DNA of 64,000 nucleotides from Prostheceraeus crozeri. Lineage: Eukaryota; Platyhelminthes; Polycladida; Euryleptidae. Positions 50,461 through 61,205 of the stretch are shown in pieces; within the stretch, counting starts at the first letter, position 1; each line of letters begins with the position of its first letter. Position numbers and translations under genes: made by a program. The stretch is taken from the NCBI GenBank assembly GCA_907163375.1, contig CAJQUW010011313.1, positions 72,501 to 136,500 of the forward strand, read 5' to 3'. Below the pieces are notes generated by a model that was not told the origin of the DNA, made no database searches, and saw nothing but the letters and a program-made list of their open reading frames with translations.

Positions 50461-53400
50461 AATATTATTTTAAATACTTTTCTACGTCGATTGAAATGTG
50501 TGTTCAACACCTTGACAATGTCAGTGAATGACTGACGAAATATATCGGTCTGATAAAACACTTGACAAAACGCTAAAATATAGACAACACAACTTATTAA
50601 ATAATTTCTGTATCAGGTAATAGGCTGACAGAACAGATCTTTGGAATATACATGACATAGGAAATATTGAGATAGACTAACCGTTGCCACTTCACGACCA
50701 CAAAAGCGTAGACTTGCACAACGAAGATTGAGTATCACAGATTCATTGTCGTGCAAATATTTGCAGTAAAACCTAAATCAATAATTTTGAAATCAAACAT
50801 CTTTATGACTATAATGAAACTAAATGCCAAAAGTCAGCATTTACATATTAAAGTTTATTTCTATCTGAATGTTGAATCAGCCACTGAACAGGCCTTTCAG
50901 TAGAGAACAAACACCTCGTTCATGACATCAAGGAGAGAACAAACAGAAAAGCCAAGGTGTTTGTTCCTGTATAAATGGTCTCGATACATTTATTTTTCAA
51001 AATAATAGAGTGATGATATTGGCAACACAAAATTTCATGAAAAAGATAATCGACAATAAATCAGACAGCAAATATTGACGTACACAGATGAATATTAAGG
51101 GAAAGATTAATGCTACAATCGATGCAACGATGTTCAAATCTGGTTTAACATTATTAATGCGCAATAAATTGTTTTTGACAGTCCTACAATGTGATAATTT
51201 TTGGCCTGGCATCAACCTTTAACATAAGTGTCCACTTCATCGAGAAACAGCGAAATGTTTAATTTTGTATGTACATGTACGCATTTATTTATCCTAAGGA
51301 TATCCATTCTTTAACTTATACCACAGATCAATGATTAAATGACGACTGATTCAAAATCTAGTTTCCGATTAATTTATTCAGTTATCAACATTTGTAGAAA
51401 TCTTATAGATCCGGAAAGCCACTTATCATTTAGGCCCAAACTTTAATTCCGTCATTTAAACTTCTCAGAAGGATGAAGAGCTGACCCCCAGATATGAACA
51501 AAATTTTTCAACGAAGTGTTCGTCTTTGTAAAAATATTATGTCAATGGAATGGACCACTCCAAACAACATAAATATCTTCATCCTCACATATCTAGCTTA
51601 TTCACATTGCATCAAGATGAATGCTGATAATGTCTGAAACATATTGAACTAACTCAAATAGTGTCATTTTTAACTTGGTGTTCCAAAAAAATAAAAAAAA
51701 AGATATCTTTCCGTGCCCCGGCCAAGTGGAGTACAGTATGCAGGTTTTCCCGAGCTAGTTCAATTCTAAAGTATGTAAGTTTAAGATAAGTCATGTAATT
51801 TCAAATACCGTAGATAGCTGAGCCAATTTCAATCATGCGTATTCTGAGCTCCAATGTTAAGGAGCACAAGGTCGTGTACAGGTATTCAAGTTCAAGATAA
51901 GGCAACCAATAATAATGACATCAAATTTCTATTAAATGACTGATAATTGAACTTTCTTCCCTATTCACGAAATATCGTGACGTAACTTGAACTTGTGTGA
52001 TCTAACATGGGAATATATGACGTTTCCTTTAAGTAGCTTGACTATCATTGAAATTGCATGCCTTGTCTTGAAGTAGAATAATATAGAAATGAATTTGTCC
52101 GGGAAAATCTGTACAACGATATTTTCACGTGCGATAACGTTTTGGTTAGTTGAGTATAAGAGCAACATCAGGTTTACGGGTTTCCGCGTTATATAAATAC
52201 CTCTTGCAATGAAAGGCTATGTTTTTTATACCTCTACAAAGGCCGAATCGGACGCATTGCCGTATAAGACGACGTCACGCGTCCGACAAAACCTCCAAAT
52301 GTACCACCTTGAACAAAGAAGCACAGTTGATAATAATTAGTGTTGAAAGGATAACCAGCAACTATTCTAAAAACAAAACATAAATAAGTGAACGAGTCTC
52401 ATCGCAAAGCGCAAGTCTCCTAAACTGCACATACACTGCTTGTATTACAAACAGCTAATTCAGTCAATTAAAGATGTCATCATGTTATCCCACAATGAAA
52501 CCGGGTTCTGTAGTGGGGCGTCGGGTGTATCATGCAGTTAGGGAGCGGTTTCCACAGTATTACACAGAAATACATCTAATTATCTTAACAACACATTCAG
52601 CATGTGCACTTTCCAATGGTGGTATTCATCTGATCTAATTCGCTTAACCACCTAAATGCGAGGAGCAATAAATATATTTGAATCTCCCTATCATTGCAAA
52701 CTGAATCGCATTAAAGATCTAATGTATGATGCTATAAAGAAAAAAACACTTCTTTCTTAGCACAAAATATTATTGATTGCTTGTAAAGCCCAATTCAAAC
52801 AAGCTTATGCATTTGAAATGTGGAAGATGTTTCTTCAAAAACTAGCCCTTCTTATACATCTGCACATTGGTACATGGAGATTTGATTTTAAGGAAAAATG
52901 TGACTGCCAGACAACCAAAGCTTTTATGTGATGGGAATAGATCCAAAAAATGCTGTGTCATAACTTAAATTTTCAATGCGTAGTGTTTCCAACAATATTA
53001 AAATTTCCGAACCTTTATTCGATAGAATGTGCGTTGACAACATAATTTGCAGAATAATCTTTTTGAAAACTCTTCTAATTCTGAAAATCGTATATCATTG
53101 AGAGGTGGCAAATTTCAGAGTTTAGAAAAACTGTTCAAAATAGTTAATAAACACGACTTTCCAAAAATTTTGATAGAAAATTTTGAAAATCTGCTACATC
53201 TAGATGTCACGGAAACATAGGTCACATGATTTAGTTTTCGAATTTCCATACTAAAATAATGCGACAAAGGTCGAATTACTGCCACCTGGCATGCAAGCGT
53301 TATTAGTCCTAAATTTCCATGTCGGTGTAATCTTCTCTTACGAGTGAGAGCATCTTTTATTGGTGTTGTCATTGGTATGCACTGTCTGTGGATGTGGAAG

Positions 53401-54518
53401 AGTACATGATTTTGATTGCAGAAACATATTACCGTAAGTCGAACACATTTCATGCTCTAAAAAAGATCAAATCAAACATCTCTACTAGTCTGTTCTTTGG
53501 GAAACGTGATGTCTTGACTGAAGTTGGATTCATTTATGGAATATAGAGCACTTGTTTCCGGAACGACCTTGCGACTGATTTAAACACCGGTATATGGTAA
53601 CCTATGTTCGGTGTTGATCAATATATTAAATGTATATTGCGGAACAAAATCGAACCTAAGCCCGAGACATTATTGATAGAACATTGATAAGGACTAAAAC
53701 CGCAAAATCATGACAGGCCACTGGCATTAAAATTAATTCATTATGGTTACAATATTTTAAGTGAATTTTTATGTATTATTCAAATATAGAATAAAAATAC
53801 CATTCACACAGTAAGTTCCTTCCAAATAAAATTGCAATTTTTGACGTGAAGATACGAGTACATGCTAAATAACTTATTTTATTGAAGATTTTACTACACT
53901 GATGTCAATTATTTTTGAGACAACGTACTATGTACATAGCACAATTTCAAGGCATTTAGCTTCAAGGAAGCACTGACAGATGCAGGAATACCATTCAAGG
54001 TAGATTTCACGGCCAATTCGATGCTTGCTTGTTATTGGCCTAATCTTTCAAATGGCGCTGTGTTGCATGTGCACATGTGCCGCATTAATTGATTTATCGA
54101 AGGGGATGATGGATGATATGCATGAAGTGAATTTGCGCCAATAAATGTATGCTCCACAAAAATGTTTGATGCAATGAAGACAAAATGTCACACTACACCA
54201 ACATAATGTAAGATGAAACTTAGTATTTCGCGTGGGGTTGAAGTTTTCACGAAAACATTAATGTGATTTTATCAAGGTGTGTGCGTAAATTTTCATAGCT
54301 AGACGCATCAAATTATTTTCATTCAGCATATATGCCACCGTCACTTTTTAGCTATTCAATAATGCATAAGTCTAATATTGATGCTGTACTTGCCGAAGAG
54401 AAATATTATTCGAGAACTCAGCATCCACCAACTTCAAAATTCTTCACATTGCAAATAAATGCTGAGTGTGGAGCATTTCTTATTATTCTTCGATATATAA
54501 TTATTCATATCATTCTGG

Positions 54519-54715
54519 GGTCTCCGTGGCACAGTGGTTAAATGCTTGGCCAAGCGATCTTTTGATCCAGAGGTCGAGATACGAAAGTGTCATCGGAAGT
54601 CGAGAGGAAAGGGCATCCAGACTAAAAGTACCACAACGCTCCAGAAAAGTCTGACCATGTCAACACCGTCCAAGATCCCCAGGAAATAGTGATGTTAAAG
54701 CTTTATTTTTTTTTA
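54519..54715 (+). mobile_element. SINE family A, copy 7 (best preserved)
   Basis: Nearly complete copy. A box GGTCTCCGTGGCACAGTGGT and TAAATGCTTGG; B box AGAGGTCGAGA; body GAAAGTGTCATCGGAAGTCG, AGGAAAGGGCATCCAGACTA and CCACAACGCTCCAG; tail GTCAACACCGTCCAAG, AAATAGTGATGTTAAAGCTT and a T-rich run. This copy best defines the family's length, about 195 bases. Confidence 0.9.
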
Positions 54716-54946
54716 TTTCTTGGACTCTTGGCCGCTATATAGCATAGCTTCATCTTCGAAAGTAGCATAATTCTTTAGTTATGAATATGCAAGCAATCTG
54801 ATAATAAATAAAATTGGCATTTATAACATAAATAAGACAATTCAATATGATGACAAATCTCATCCACTTTGCAGACCGGAAGTACAACTAATATTTTGTG
54901 CACTTAAGAGATTAAAAATCGCACTGCAATAACTATCAATACTAAC

Positions 54947-55117
54947 CCGTGGTGTACAGAGCCACCCTATCAACTCCTTTATCTTCATCTTGAATTGAGT
55001 TGCACAGATCGCCGACAGAATTGGATAGAGGTTTCATTGTAAATTGGCAAGATTCATCTCGAGAAGGTAATGGTATGCGGAATCGGGGAAGTCCATTTTC
55101 CAGGTGAACAGTTGCAG
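54947..55117 (-). CDS. MCU: MCU exon (first half of N-terminal domain), 171 bp
   Basis: This exon encodes the first beta strands and helix of the MCU matrix N-terminal domain. It reads ATVHLENGLPRFRIPLPSRD, then ESCQFTMKPLSNSVGDL, then DEDKGVDRVALYTT. Human MCU has VTVVYQNGLPVISVRLPSRR, ERCQFTLKPISDSVGVF and EEDRGIDRVAIYSP. The serine of LPSR (human S92, a reported phosphorylation site) and the cysteine of CQF (human C97, reported redox-sensitive) are both kept. The minus-strand acceptor is TTGTTATTTCAG and the donor is GTTAGT, a slightly weak but acceptable site. The exon is phase 1 at both ends (2 + 168 + 1). The upstream exon at 56285 supplies the T of the shared serine codon, and the downstream exon at 48009 completes an Asp codon. 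Confidence 0.95.
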
Positions 55118-56284
55118 CTGAAATAACAAATATCAATGCTGTTACTCAACGGTAAGTACTCAAAAATATTCAGCTGATTCGCACAACTTATTTTCATATA
55201 GGCATGTAAACGTCTACTAGACCCTCATAAAGTCAAAGCAACCTCAATGATTTTCAACAAAGCAATGTACATACAAAATAAGATAGGTCCATAACTTTCA
55301 TGTGCTTAATAATCAACTTTAATCGCACTTGCGCAATCAATAACACTAATCATTGCATATGTGGAGTACGTTACTGTTGATGTTGTAAAAAGGACATTTT
55401 ACCGCTTTATTTCTTGAGCCTTTGCCAATAAATTTCACACGATTGCCTGGTTCTGATAATACTTGATTTTCTAATAACTAGCTGATTGTAACAAACTTGC
55501 ATCCTATTCACGGTTCATGAAATATACTTTAGTGTGTAATTCATTAATTTCCTATTACAGCAAAGGATCTGTAAGGATATTACCAATTAAGTGAATTCAC
55601 AAGTGTTTTATTTTTTCGAACGTCCGAGCAGCTGCAACGTCAAGTATGCAAATAATTGTTCTTTCATCCAATATAAAGCAGTAAATCCTGATCAGCTCTT
55701 CACTGATTTATATTAATGTAATACTTATTCACTGATAAGCTTGAAGTCTACCTAGAAAGTAATAGAGCAGCCATGCTTCGAAGGAATATTGGGTATCCTG
55801 TTACTACATGAAGCGGGTATAAAATACCATCTTTCACTGATAAAAGAAGGAATTTTACCGCTGAAATAGATACGCTGACAACGGTTAATACATGCATATA
55901 CCCGATATGATTTAACATGGCTCATTTTCATTGGAAGTGCTGATGTGCTACAATATGAACGCTGTTAGCGTTCTGTCAATAATAATAGGACAATATGCTG
56001 TCGATATCACTTAGAGATGACTTCTGCCTTCACTCGCATTCCTTTTGAACCGTCAGCGTGGCCTAGTGAAGAAGGTGCGAGCTCGTCTCCACTGCGGACT
56101 TCGGTTCGATTCCTAGGTCAGGCGAGTGCGGTCGGGGAATCAAGGGTGTTGGTGTCTTGTATTGACCTAATAGCTGTCATTCTCTTTCGATATTCAAGTG
56201 CTAATGTATTCAACATTACATTTAAGAAAATGCGAAGAAAATAAAGCGCACTATATACAACCCTCATCGCAAAGAAATACTTAC
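55118..56284 (-). other. MCU intron 2, about 1.17 kb
   Basis: This short phase-1 intron lies between the probable exon 2 and the first conserved-domain exon. It contains one copy of the SINE-like family B at about 55968-56194, roughly 90 bases from the exon 2 donor. I see nothing recognisable in 55118-55960. Confidence 0.65.
55968..56194 (+). mobile_element. SINE-like family B, copy 2
   Basis: The better preserved copy. A box GTGGCCTAGTGAAGAAGG near 56058-56075 and B box GGTTCGATTCCTAGG near 56103-56117 keep tRNA spacing. The shared upstream block and the shared 3' end (TTCTCTTT, GATATTCAA) match copy 1 at 13541-13768. It sits inside MCU intron 2. Confidence 0.75.
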
Positions 56285-56333
56285 AGTCTTTACTGGAATA
56301 ATGCCGGTTTATAATCAGTATATTCCCTTGGAG
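56285..56333 (-). CDS. MCU: probable MCU exon 2, end of the mitochondrial targeting peptide, 49 bp
   Basis: This short exon candidate has a strong pyrimidine-rich acceptor (CTCTTCTCTTTCAG) and a perfect GTAAGT donor on the minus strand. It lies 1.17 kb upstream of the next MCU exon. In phase 0 it reads LQGNILIINRHYSSKD, and its last T joins CT of the next exon to give Ser, so the frame runs on without a break. The RHYSS stretch looks like a mitochondrial presequence cleavage site (Arg two or three residues before a Tyr-Ser). Human MCU likewise has a short exon ending in AVYCSTVVPSD just before the conserved domain. The sequence itself is not conserved enough to prove homology, so the call rests on splice sites, phase, place and the presequence-like motif. 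Exon 1, with the start codon, was not found. Confidence 0.65.
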
Positions 56334-57019
56334 CTGAAAGAGAAGAGTAATTCAGTAAGCTACATGACTCCTTCACATTCTAGCGTCATTCACAAGCTGT
56401 TTTGCGTTGATAAACGCTTATAAAACCTCCACTGAATATGAAAATACTCACATTCAATGACTGTATTTTTCTTTCTTAACTTTATCGTAAAATTTTAGCA
56501 CACCAAATTTTAACAACTTTGACAAATCAAATTTTTCTATTATATTTTTTCATTTTTTTATATTTTTTATTATTCTTTGAGTAGTTTTTTAATCAATTTT
56601 GATAAAATGCATCTATCTATTTGTCAATAACGGCTGAAAATATTGTGCATGAACGCGAATTACGTATGAAAATGCTTGAATATCTTAGATTTCATGAATT
56701 ATTTGTATTTGCAGGAAAATCCAAAAATATTCGTAGTATTAGGATCTGAATTAACAAAAAAGGACTAGACGGTGATTGATAATGTCTTATTCGAACTTTT
56801 TTAGTAGATTCAACCAACAATAAGTCAGAGATCAAAATCATCATACCAAAGACAATCAGCTTTAACAATCAGAAACAATAGTCCTCATGACCATGGATGA
56901 ATCAATTAATATGGGATATGGTTGAAAAGAAACCATGGAAACAGCATATTTAAAAACCGCTGTATAGACACAAAGGAAACACCACGTAATTTAAAACCAA
57001 TTTTTGAGACCGAGGTAGG

Positions 57020-57115
57020 TTTCACCAATGCTGTAATCTGTGCGTCTAGGAACGGCCCAAAATGGCTGAACAATCTGAAGGACTTCATAGCAGACTACTC
57101 TGCATTTATATGTAG
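57020..57115 (+). repeat. diverged relative of the foldback arm
   Basis: AATGGCTGAACAATCTGAAG, then GACTTCATAGCAGACTACTC and TGCATTTATA, matches both arms of the 8837-9233 foldback at about three quarters of positions. It is closer to the reverse complement of the right arm. Only this part of the arm is recognisable, and no second arm is seen. Confidence 0.6.
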
Positions 57116-57734
57116 GTTGTTGGCTATTCCATGGTGACAAACTGTCATGCTTATATTACACGGCTTATCAGCCTCAGATTAAACCCTACAGTCAACAGCA
57201 AGTTAATCCTGCTTATCAAAAGGAAAAAGACAACTCGATGCAATTATTTGATGATAGCTTGCATCGATTTGCCTTCCTTTTAACTGATGAAGTCATCGCT
57301 GAGTGAAAGTCGCGTTATGGGAAAGTTCGTAGCACGCTCAATGAAATAAAATGAAAAACGTAAGCGTCATAAAGAATTCGAAACGCAAAACAAGTCAGAA
57401 CTATCTTATTATCCATTCAATCGACTGCAACAACTCAACGCAATGCTCAAAATTCATTGTTCTTTCAGGTGGAGGTCTATATTACGTCAAATAAACTGTT
57501 CAGTCTAATGAAGGACATCAAAGTACCGATAATTTAAAATAATGTTCTTCCTAAGCTAATCTTACATATCTTATCATCAAACAATTTATTGAAATATTGT
57601 GTCGATTTTGTGATGATATATAATATATTTCTGACTAGGCTTGAGCTTCTTACATGTTTCTGACATATTAGCGCTTTACAGTTTGCTCTCAGAGAGTCTA
57701 CTGGCCTCACACAGATAAATAGCCTAGTCAGCGT

Positions 57735-57950
57735 ATTTCGGTCTAGAGATGACATTAATTATCAGTGATAGTCAAGGCAAGAACTAGTTTTAAAGGATAA
57801 GAAAATCATCTCCATTGAACGCAATTCAAATTGAAGCCTGAATTCTGATGAACCGGACGATCGACAGTACATAAAACGGGTGCAGTCAGCAAATATGGAT
57901 CGTGAAGAGTCAAACGTGTGAATAATATTTCCATTTTACGAATTTATCAC
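57735..57950 (+). repeat. interspersed repeat R, copy 2
   Basis: This is the partner of 4955-5190 in opposite orientation, with the same ordered blocks (GTCTAGAGATGACATTAAT through TTACGAATTTATCAC). Small indels and scattered changes separate the two. The family is unknown. Confidence 0.75.
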
Positions 57951-58933
57951 ACTTGTCTCCAATCTGACCGTTGAGGTTCGTGTGTTCGCAGATACGTGCA
58001 TGCGAGATACTTTCGCAATGCGCGTGCTTATCAGTCACACAACCCAAAGAGAGACGAATATCTATGTAAATTTCTGTCGCTTGCTACCATCGTATACAAT
58101 GACTGGGACAGGACTATGCCCGTTCTAGACTAGCCCAAAAATCAAACGAATCTATCTCTATGACTGGCCTAAACCGATCACTTACTTTTTCATACATAAG
58201 CACAGTCCGTTTAATAAATGGTTGTACATAGATAGTAAGCATAATAGGCCAACAAACATCATTCGGACTATCATTCAAGCCTTTCTTATCGCATCAAATG
58301 CCACATGAAAAATTGACGGCGTAAACATATTCTGTTGGCCACCTGAGAAATTCAGTTGAAGAACAAATGACCATCCTTAGATAGGCTACTACTTAATGCC
58401 TATAGGCCTAGTTGATGAACTCATAACAGGCTTTCTGTACAATAACATTATATCCTGAAAAATTGTCAGTTGTTAACTACCGCAGCTCACGTAAAATAAG
58501 TCAAGTAATAACATCAATAAAAACGCTTTAAATTCAAAATTGAAAAGAATATATACTTATAAAACCAATGTGAAAGCCTGATTCATTCAGTGGTAACATC
58601 AATAAATAACATGACCAAAATTATAATAAAGGTCTGTTTTCTTTATTTTTGCTAATCACACCTGAGCTTACACTGCACTTGACACTGACACTGCGCTTGA
58701 CACGAACACGATCGAGTTTCGTGCCGAGGTGAGCCCAGCCGTCATTCGTGTTCCTGTTCCGACATTTTAGAGCTAGGTTATTATTTCGTGTTGACAAGGA
58801 TTCATTTGAAAATCAACGAGATAATTCGATGGCTTAACCTGTTCTACTTAAAAACAAGCTATCTAGACTGCATTATACATCACGAAAAAGGACAAATAAA
58901 ACGACATTCTTTCAATGCACTTACACAGCTGTA

Positions 58934-58986
58934 GACATATACATACATATGTATATATGCATGCGTATGTATATATGCATATACAT
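58934..58986. repeat. TATG/CATA microsatellite
   Basis: Alternating purine-pyrimidine run of CATA, TATG and ATATGCATG units, largely self-complementary. Confidence 0.85.
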
Positions 58987-59879
58987 AGAAACTGAGAGCA
59001 AATCTCTTGTGGATTGCCTGAAACTTGCTACAACTGCCCAAATAATAGCTCAAAGCCCATTTTTTGAAATGCGAATACCAAATATTTCAGAGATAGGTCA
59101 AGAGAATTCATAGCATATCTGTATGATGCCAATCTGCATCGATAAGCTACATCATTATTGAACGTCAACAGATTGTCAACTGAAAACAACGTTCAAATTT
59201 CAACATGCACAATACATACCCTTCTTAGAAAGCGCAAATTGCCACAGAAAGAAGGCATTTTAACTAATAACTACAATTTATAGATCTGTAACGCTGGCGA
59301 CCCTCGTCAGCTGGAATTATTTCAAATGTAATAAATTTACATTCTTTAGAATATTTTAGCATAGTATAACAATTTGATTTTCTTCCCTTGCAGTCAACTC
59401 GAAACCTCGAAACCATGAGAAGGCTTCTCAAGTAGTTTTTCAAATTTATGAGACTAAACTCCAAATTAAAGGAATGTTATTGGACAATTTTCATTCATGG
59501 AAGATGCTCTGTGGGGTCTACAGCATCAACGCTAGTCTACTCCATCAGCAGCATTCATTTAAAATTAAAATGGAATATAAAACTTGATAACATGAATAAC
59601 ATGAATAAATGACCTGATCAAATCTCAGTTAAAATATCTTCTAATTGCATTTAATCATTTATGATTCTCATCAGAAGAACCATTGCGATTGCTGCCATGA
59701 TTGCACCCACGGATTGCATTGACATCGGATTACATCTCGGACACAACATTGCATCCGATGTCTATGATTGCACCGATTGCACCACAGTGAAATTCATTGC
59801 ACCATTATTCTATGGCACCATGGCGTGAGTGTGCTTTGTTCTATGCATTGCACCATACAGTAAGGATGTTAGGTAGAGT

Positions 59880-60560
59880 GTGATGGAATTGAAGCGCTTT
59901 CTAGGCATGGTGAACTACCTGCAGCGATACTTACCCGATGTCGCCACGATAGCATACCCACTACAGAATTTATTAAAGAAAGATACAGAGTGGACATGGA
60001 GCGAATCGCAGAAAGCTTCATTTGATAGAGTCAAGCAAATGATCAGTGAATGCACAGCACTAGCCATTTTTGATCAAGAAAAGGAGCTCGTTCTCGAGAA
60101 TGATGCGTGTGAATATGGCGCTAGGTAGCGCCAAGATCAGGGAGGCGAGCATAGCGAGCTTTGCGAGTCGTCTTCTCACACCCACAGAGCGAAACATATG
60201 CCCCCAGAAGAAAAAAGAAATGCTGGCTAGTTTTTTTTGGGTTGTCAAAATTCCAATTTTCACTTTCGGCGAAGGTCAAGATAATTACAGATCATCAACC
60301 CCTTGTCTCTATTGTGCGAAAACCTCTTGACAAAGCCACAAGAGTCAGGTCCACAGGGACAATCACGTTTTTTGCGATTATCGCGATATGAGCTGACAGT
60401 TCACTGATTTGTTCATTACCAGGAAAAGATTTCCTGGTCACGGTAGATATACAGCAATTTTTTCGAGGTGGATGAGTTGAGTGATACTTTGTCACAACAA
60501 ACGATAATCGCGAAATTGAAGGAAGACACAACATGTGGTCAGGACCAAGCACGAATTGAG
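59880..60560 (+). mobile_element. Ty3/Gypsy pol fossil (reverse transcriptase end and RNase H)
   Basis: A broken relic of a Ty3/Gypsy-type LTR retrotransposon. Motifs recognised in order are the reverse transcriptase thumb/connection region (FLGMVNYLQRYLPD) followed by RNase H region motifs. It is interrupted by several breaks. LTRs, gag, protease and a clear integrase were not identified. Possible further remnants, including a tandem duplication, run on to about 60900. It looks old. Confidence 0.88.
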
Positions 60561-60638
60561 TCCCAAAAGTACAAAAGCAGGGAGAGAAGTGGCGGACTGG
60601 GTTTTAGATGAAAATACAAGGTCCCAGGTCGAGGAACA

Positions 60639-60898
60639 GCAAGATTTAAGAATGGAGAAACCTGGGGGGTACTGAATCGGAGTGGAAGACCAAGAAGCCC
60701 CACACCCAAGGCGGACCGACAGGAGAAGACATCGAGAACCTAAGTGCCGTAGGACAGCCGAAGTGAGCGAGGCAAGATTTTAAGAATGGTGATACTGGTA
60801 CGGGACTCGGAGTGAGACCAACAGCCCACACCCATGGCGGACCGAGGCAGGAGAAGAATCGAGAAAACTAGTGGCCGTTGGAACACCGAAGTGATCAT
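60639..60898 (+). repeat. tandem duplication, unit about 130 bp, two copies
   Basis: Two copies, 60639-60771 and 60772-60898, share GCAAGATTT, TAAGAATGG, CCCACACCCA, GGCGGACCGA, CAGGAGAAGA and CACCGAAGTGA-like blocks in the same order with many small differences. The base composition is richer in G and C than the surroundings. It follows the Gypsy fossil and may have belonged to it. Confidence 0.8.
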
Positions 60899-60974
60899 CA
60901 CCGTGCGAGGATGGAAGAAATGTGAAAGTTCCCCAGAGACTAGACCTTATAAACCATTTCAGTCAAATATACAT

Positions 60975-61072
60975 AAAGTTTCCAACTCACAACGAGTCAT
61001 TTAATTGATTATTCCATGAACAACTGAAAGTTTCCAACCACACGAGTCTTTTAATTGATTATTCCATGTACT
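60975..61072 (+). repeat. tandem duplication, unit about 52 bp, two copies
   Basis: AAAGTTTCCAAC, CACAACGAGTC (CACACGAGTC in copy 2) and TTTAATTGATTATTCCATG occur twice in direct order, starting near 60975 and 61026. Confidence 0.9.
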
Positions 61073-61134
61073 TAACAGTACATGGAGTAAGTATGCTAGG
61101 TAAAGTGGTAACTCCGCATTTATTAAATCCCGAA

Positions 61135-61205
61135 TGTGTACACCATAGACATCGAACAACAACAACTAGGTTAATGATTAATGTTCGATGTCTATGGTGT
61201 ACACA
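61135..61205. repeat. perfect 23-bp inverted repeat
   Basis: The left arm 61135-61157 (TGTGTACACCATAGACATCG then AAC) is the exact reverse complement of the right arm 61183-61205. They are separated by 25 bases rich in AAC. A looser match continues outward for roughly 15-20 bases on each side (TTATTAAATCCCGAA against TAATAAAATCGAAAG). Confidence 0.92.

Larger units (their letters stand above)
48010..54946 (-). other. MCU intron 3, about 6.9 kb
   Basis: This intron lies between the 54947-55117 and 47905-48009 exons. It holds a foldback element (about 50165-50460) and a SINE A copy at 54519-54715. The remaining stretches, 48010-50160 and 50470-54510, are AT-rich with no recognised gene or repeat. 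Both intron ends obey GT-AG. Confidence 0.85.

Noticed and set aside
54519-54600. A tRNA gene
   Set aside because: A and B boxes are present, but the stretch does not fold as a full cloverleaf by eye and continues into a shared SINE body.
58660-58810. GC-richer stretch that could be the first MCU exon
   Set aside because: The minus strand has an open frame but no start codon in it, no match to an MCU presequence, and no donor in the required phase.
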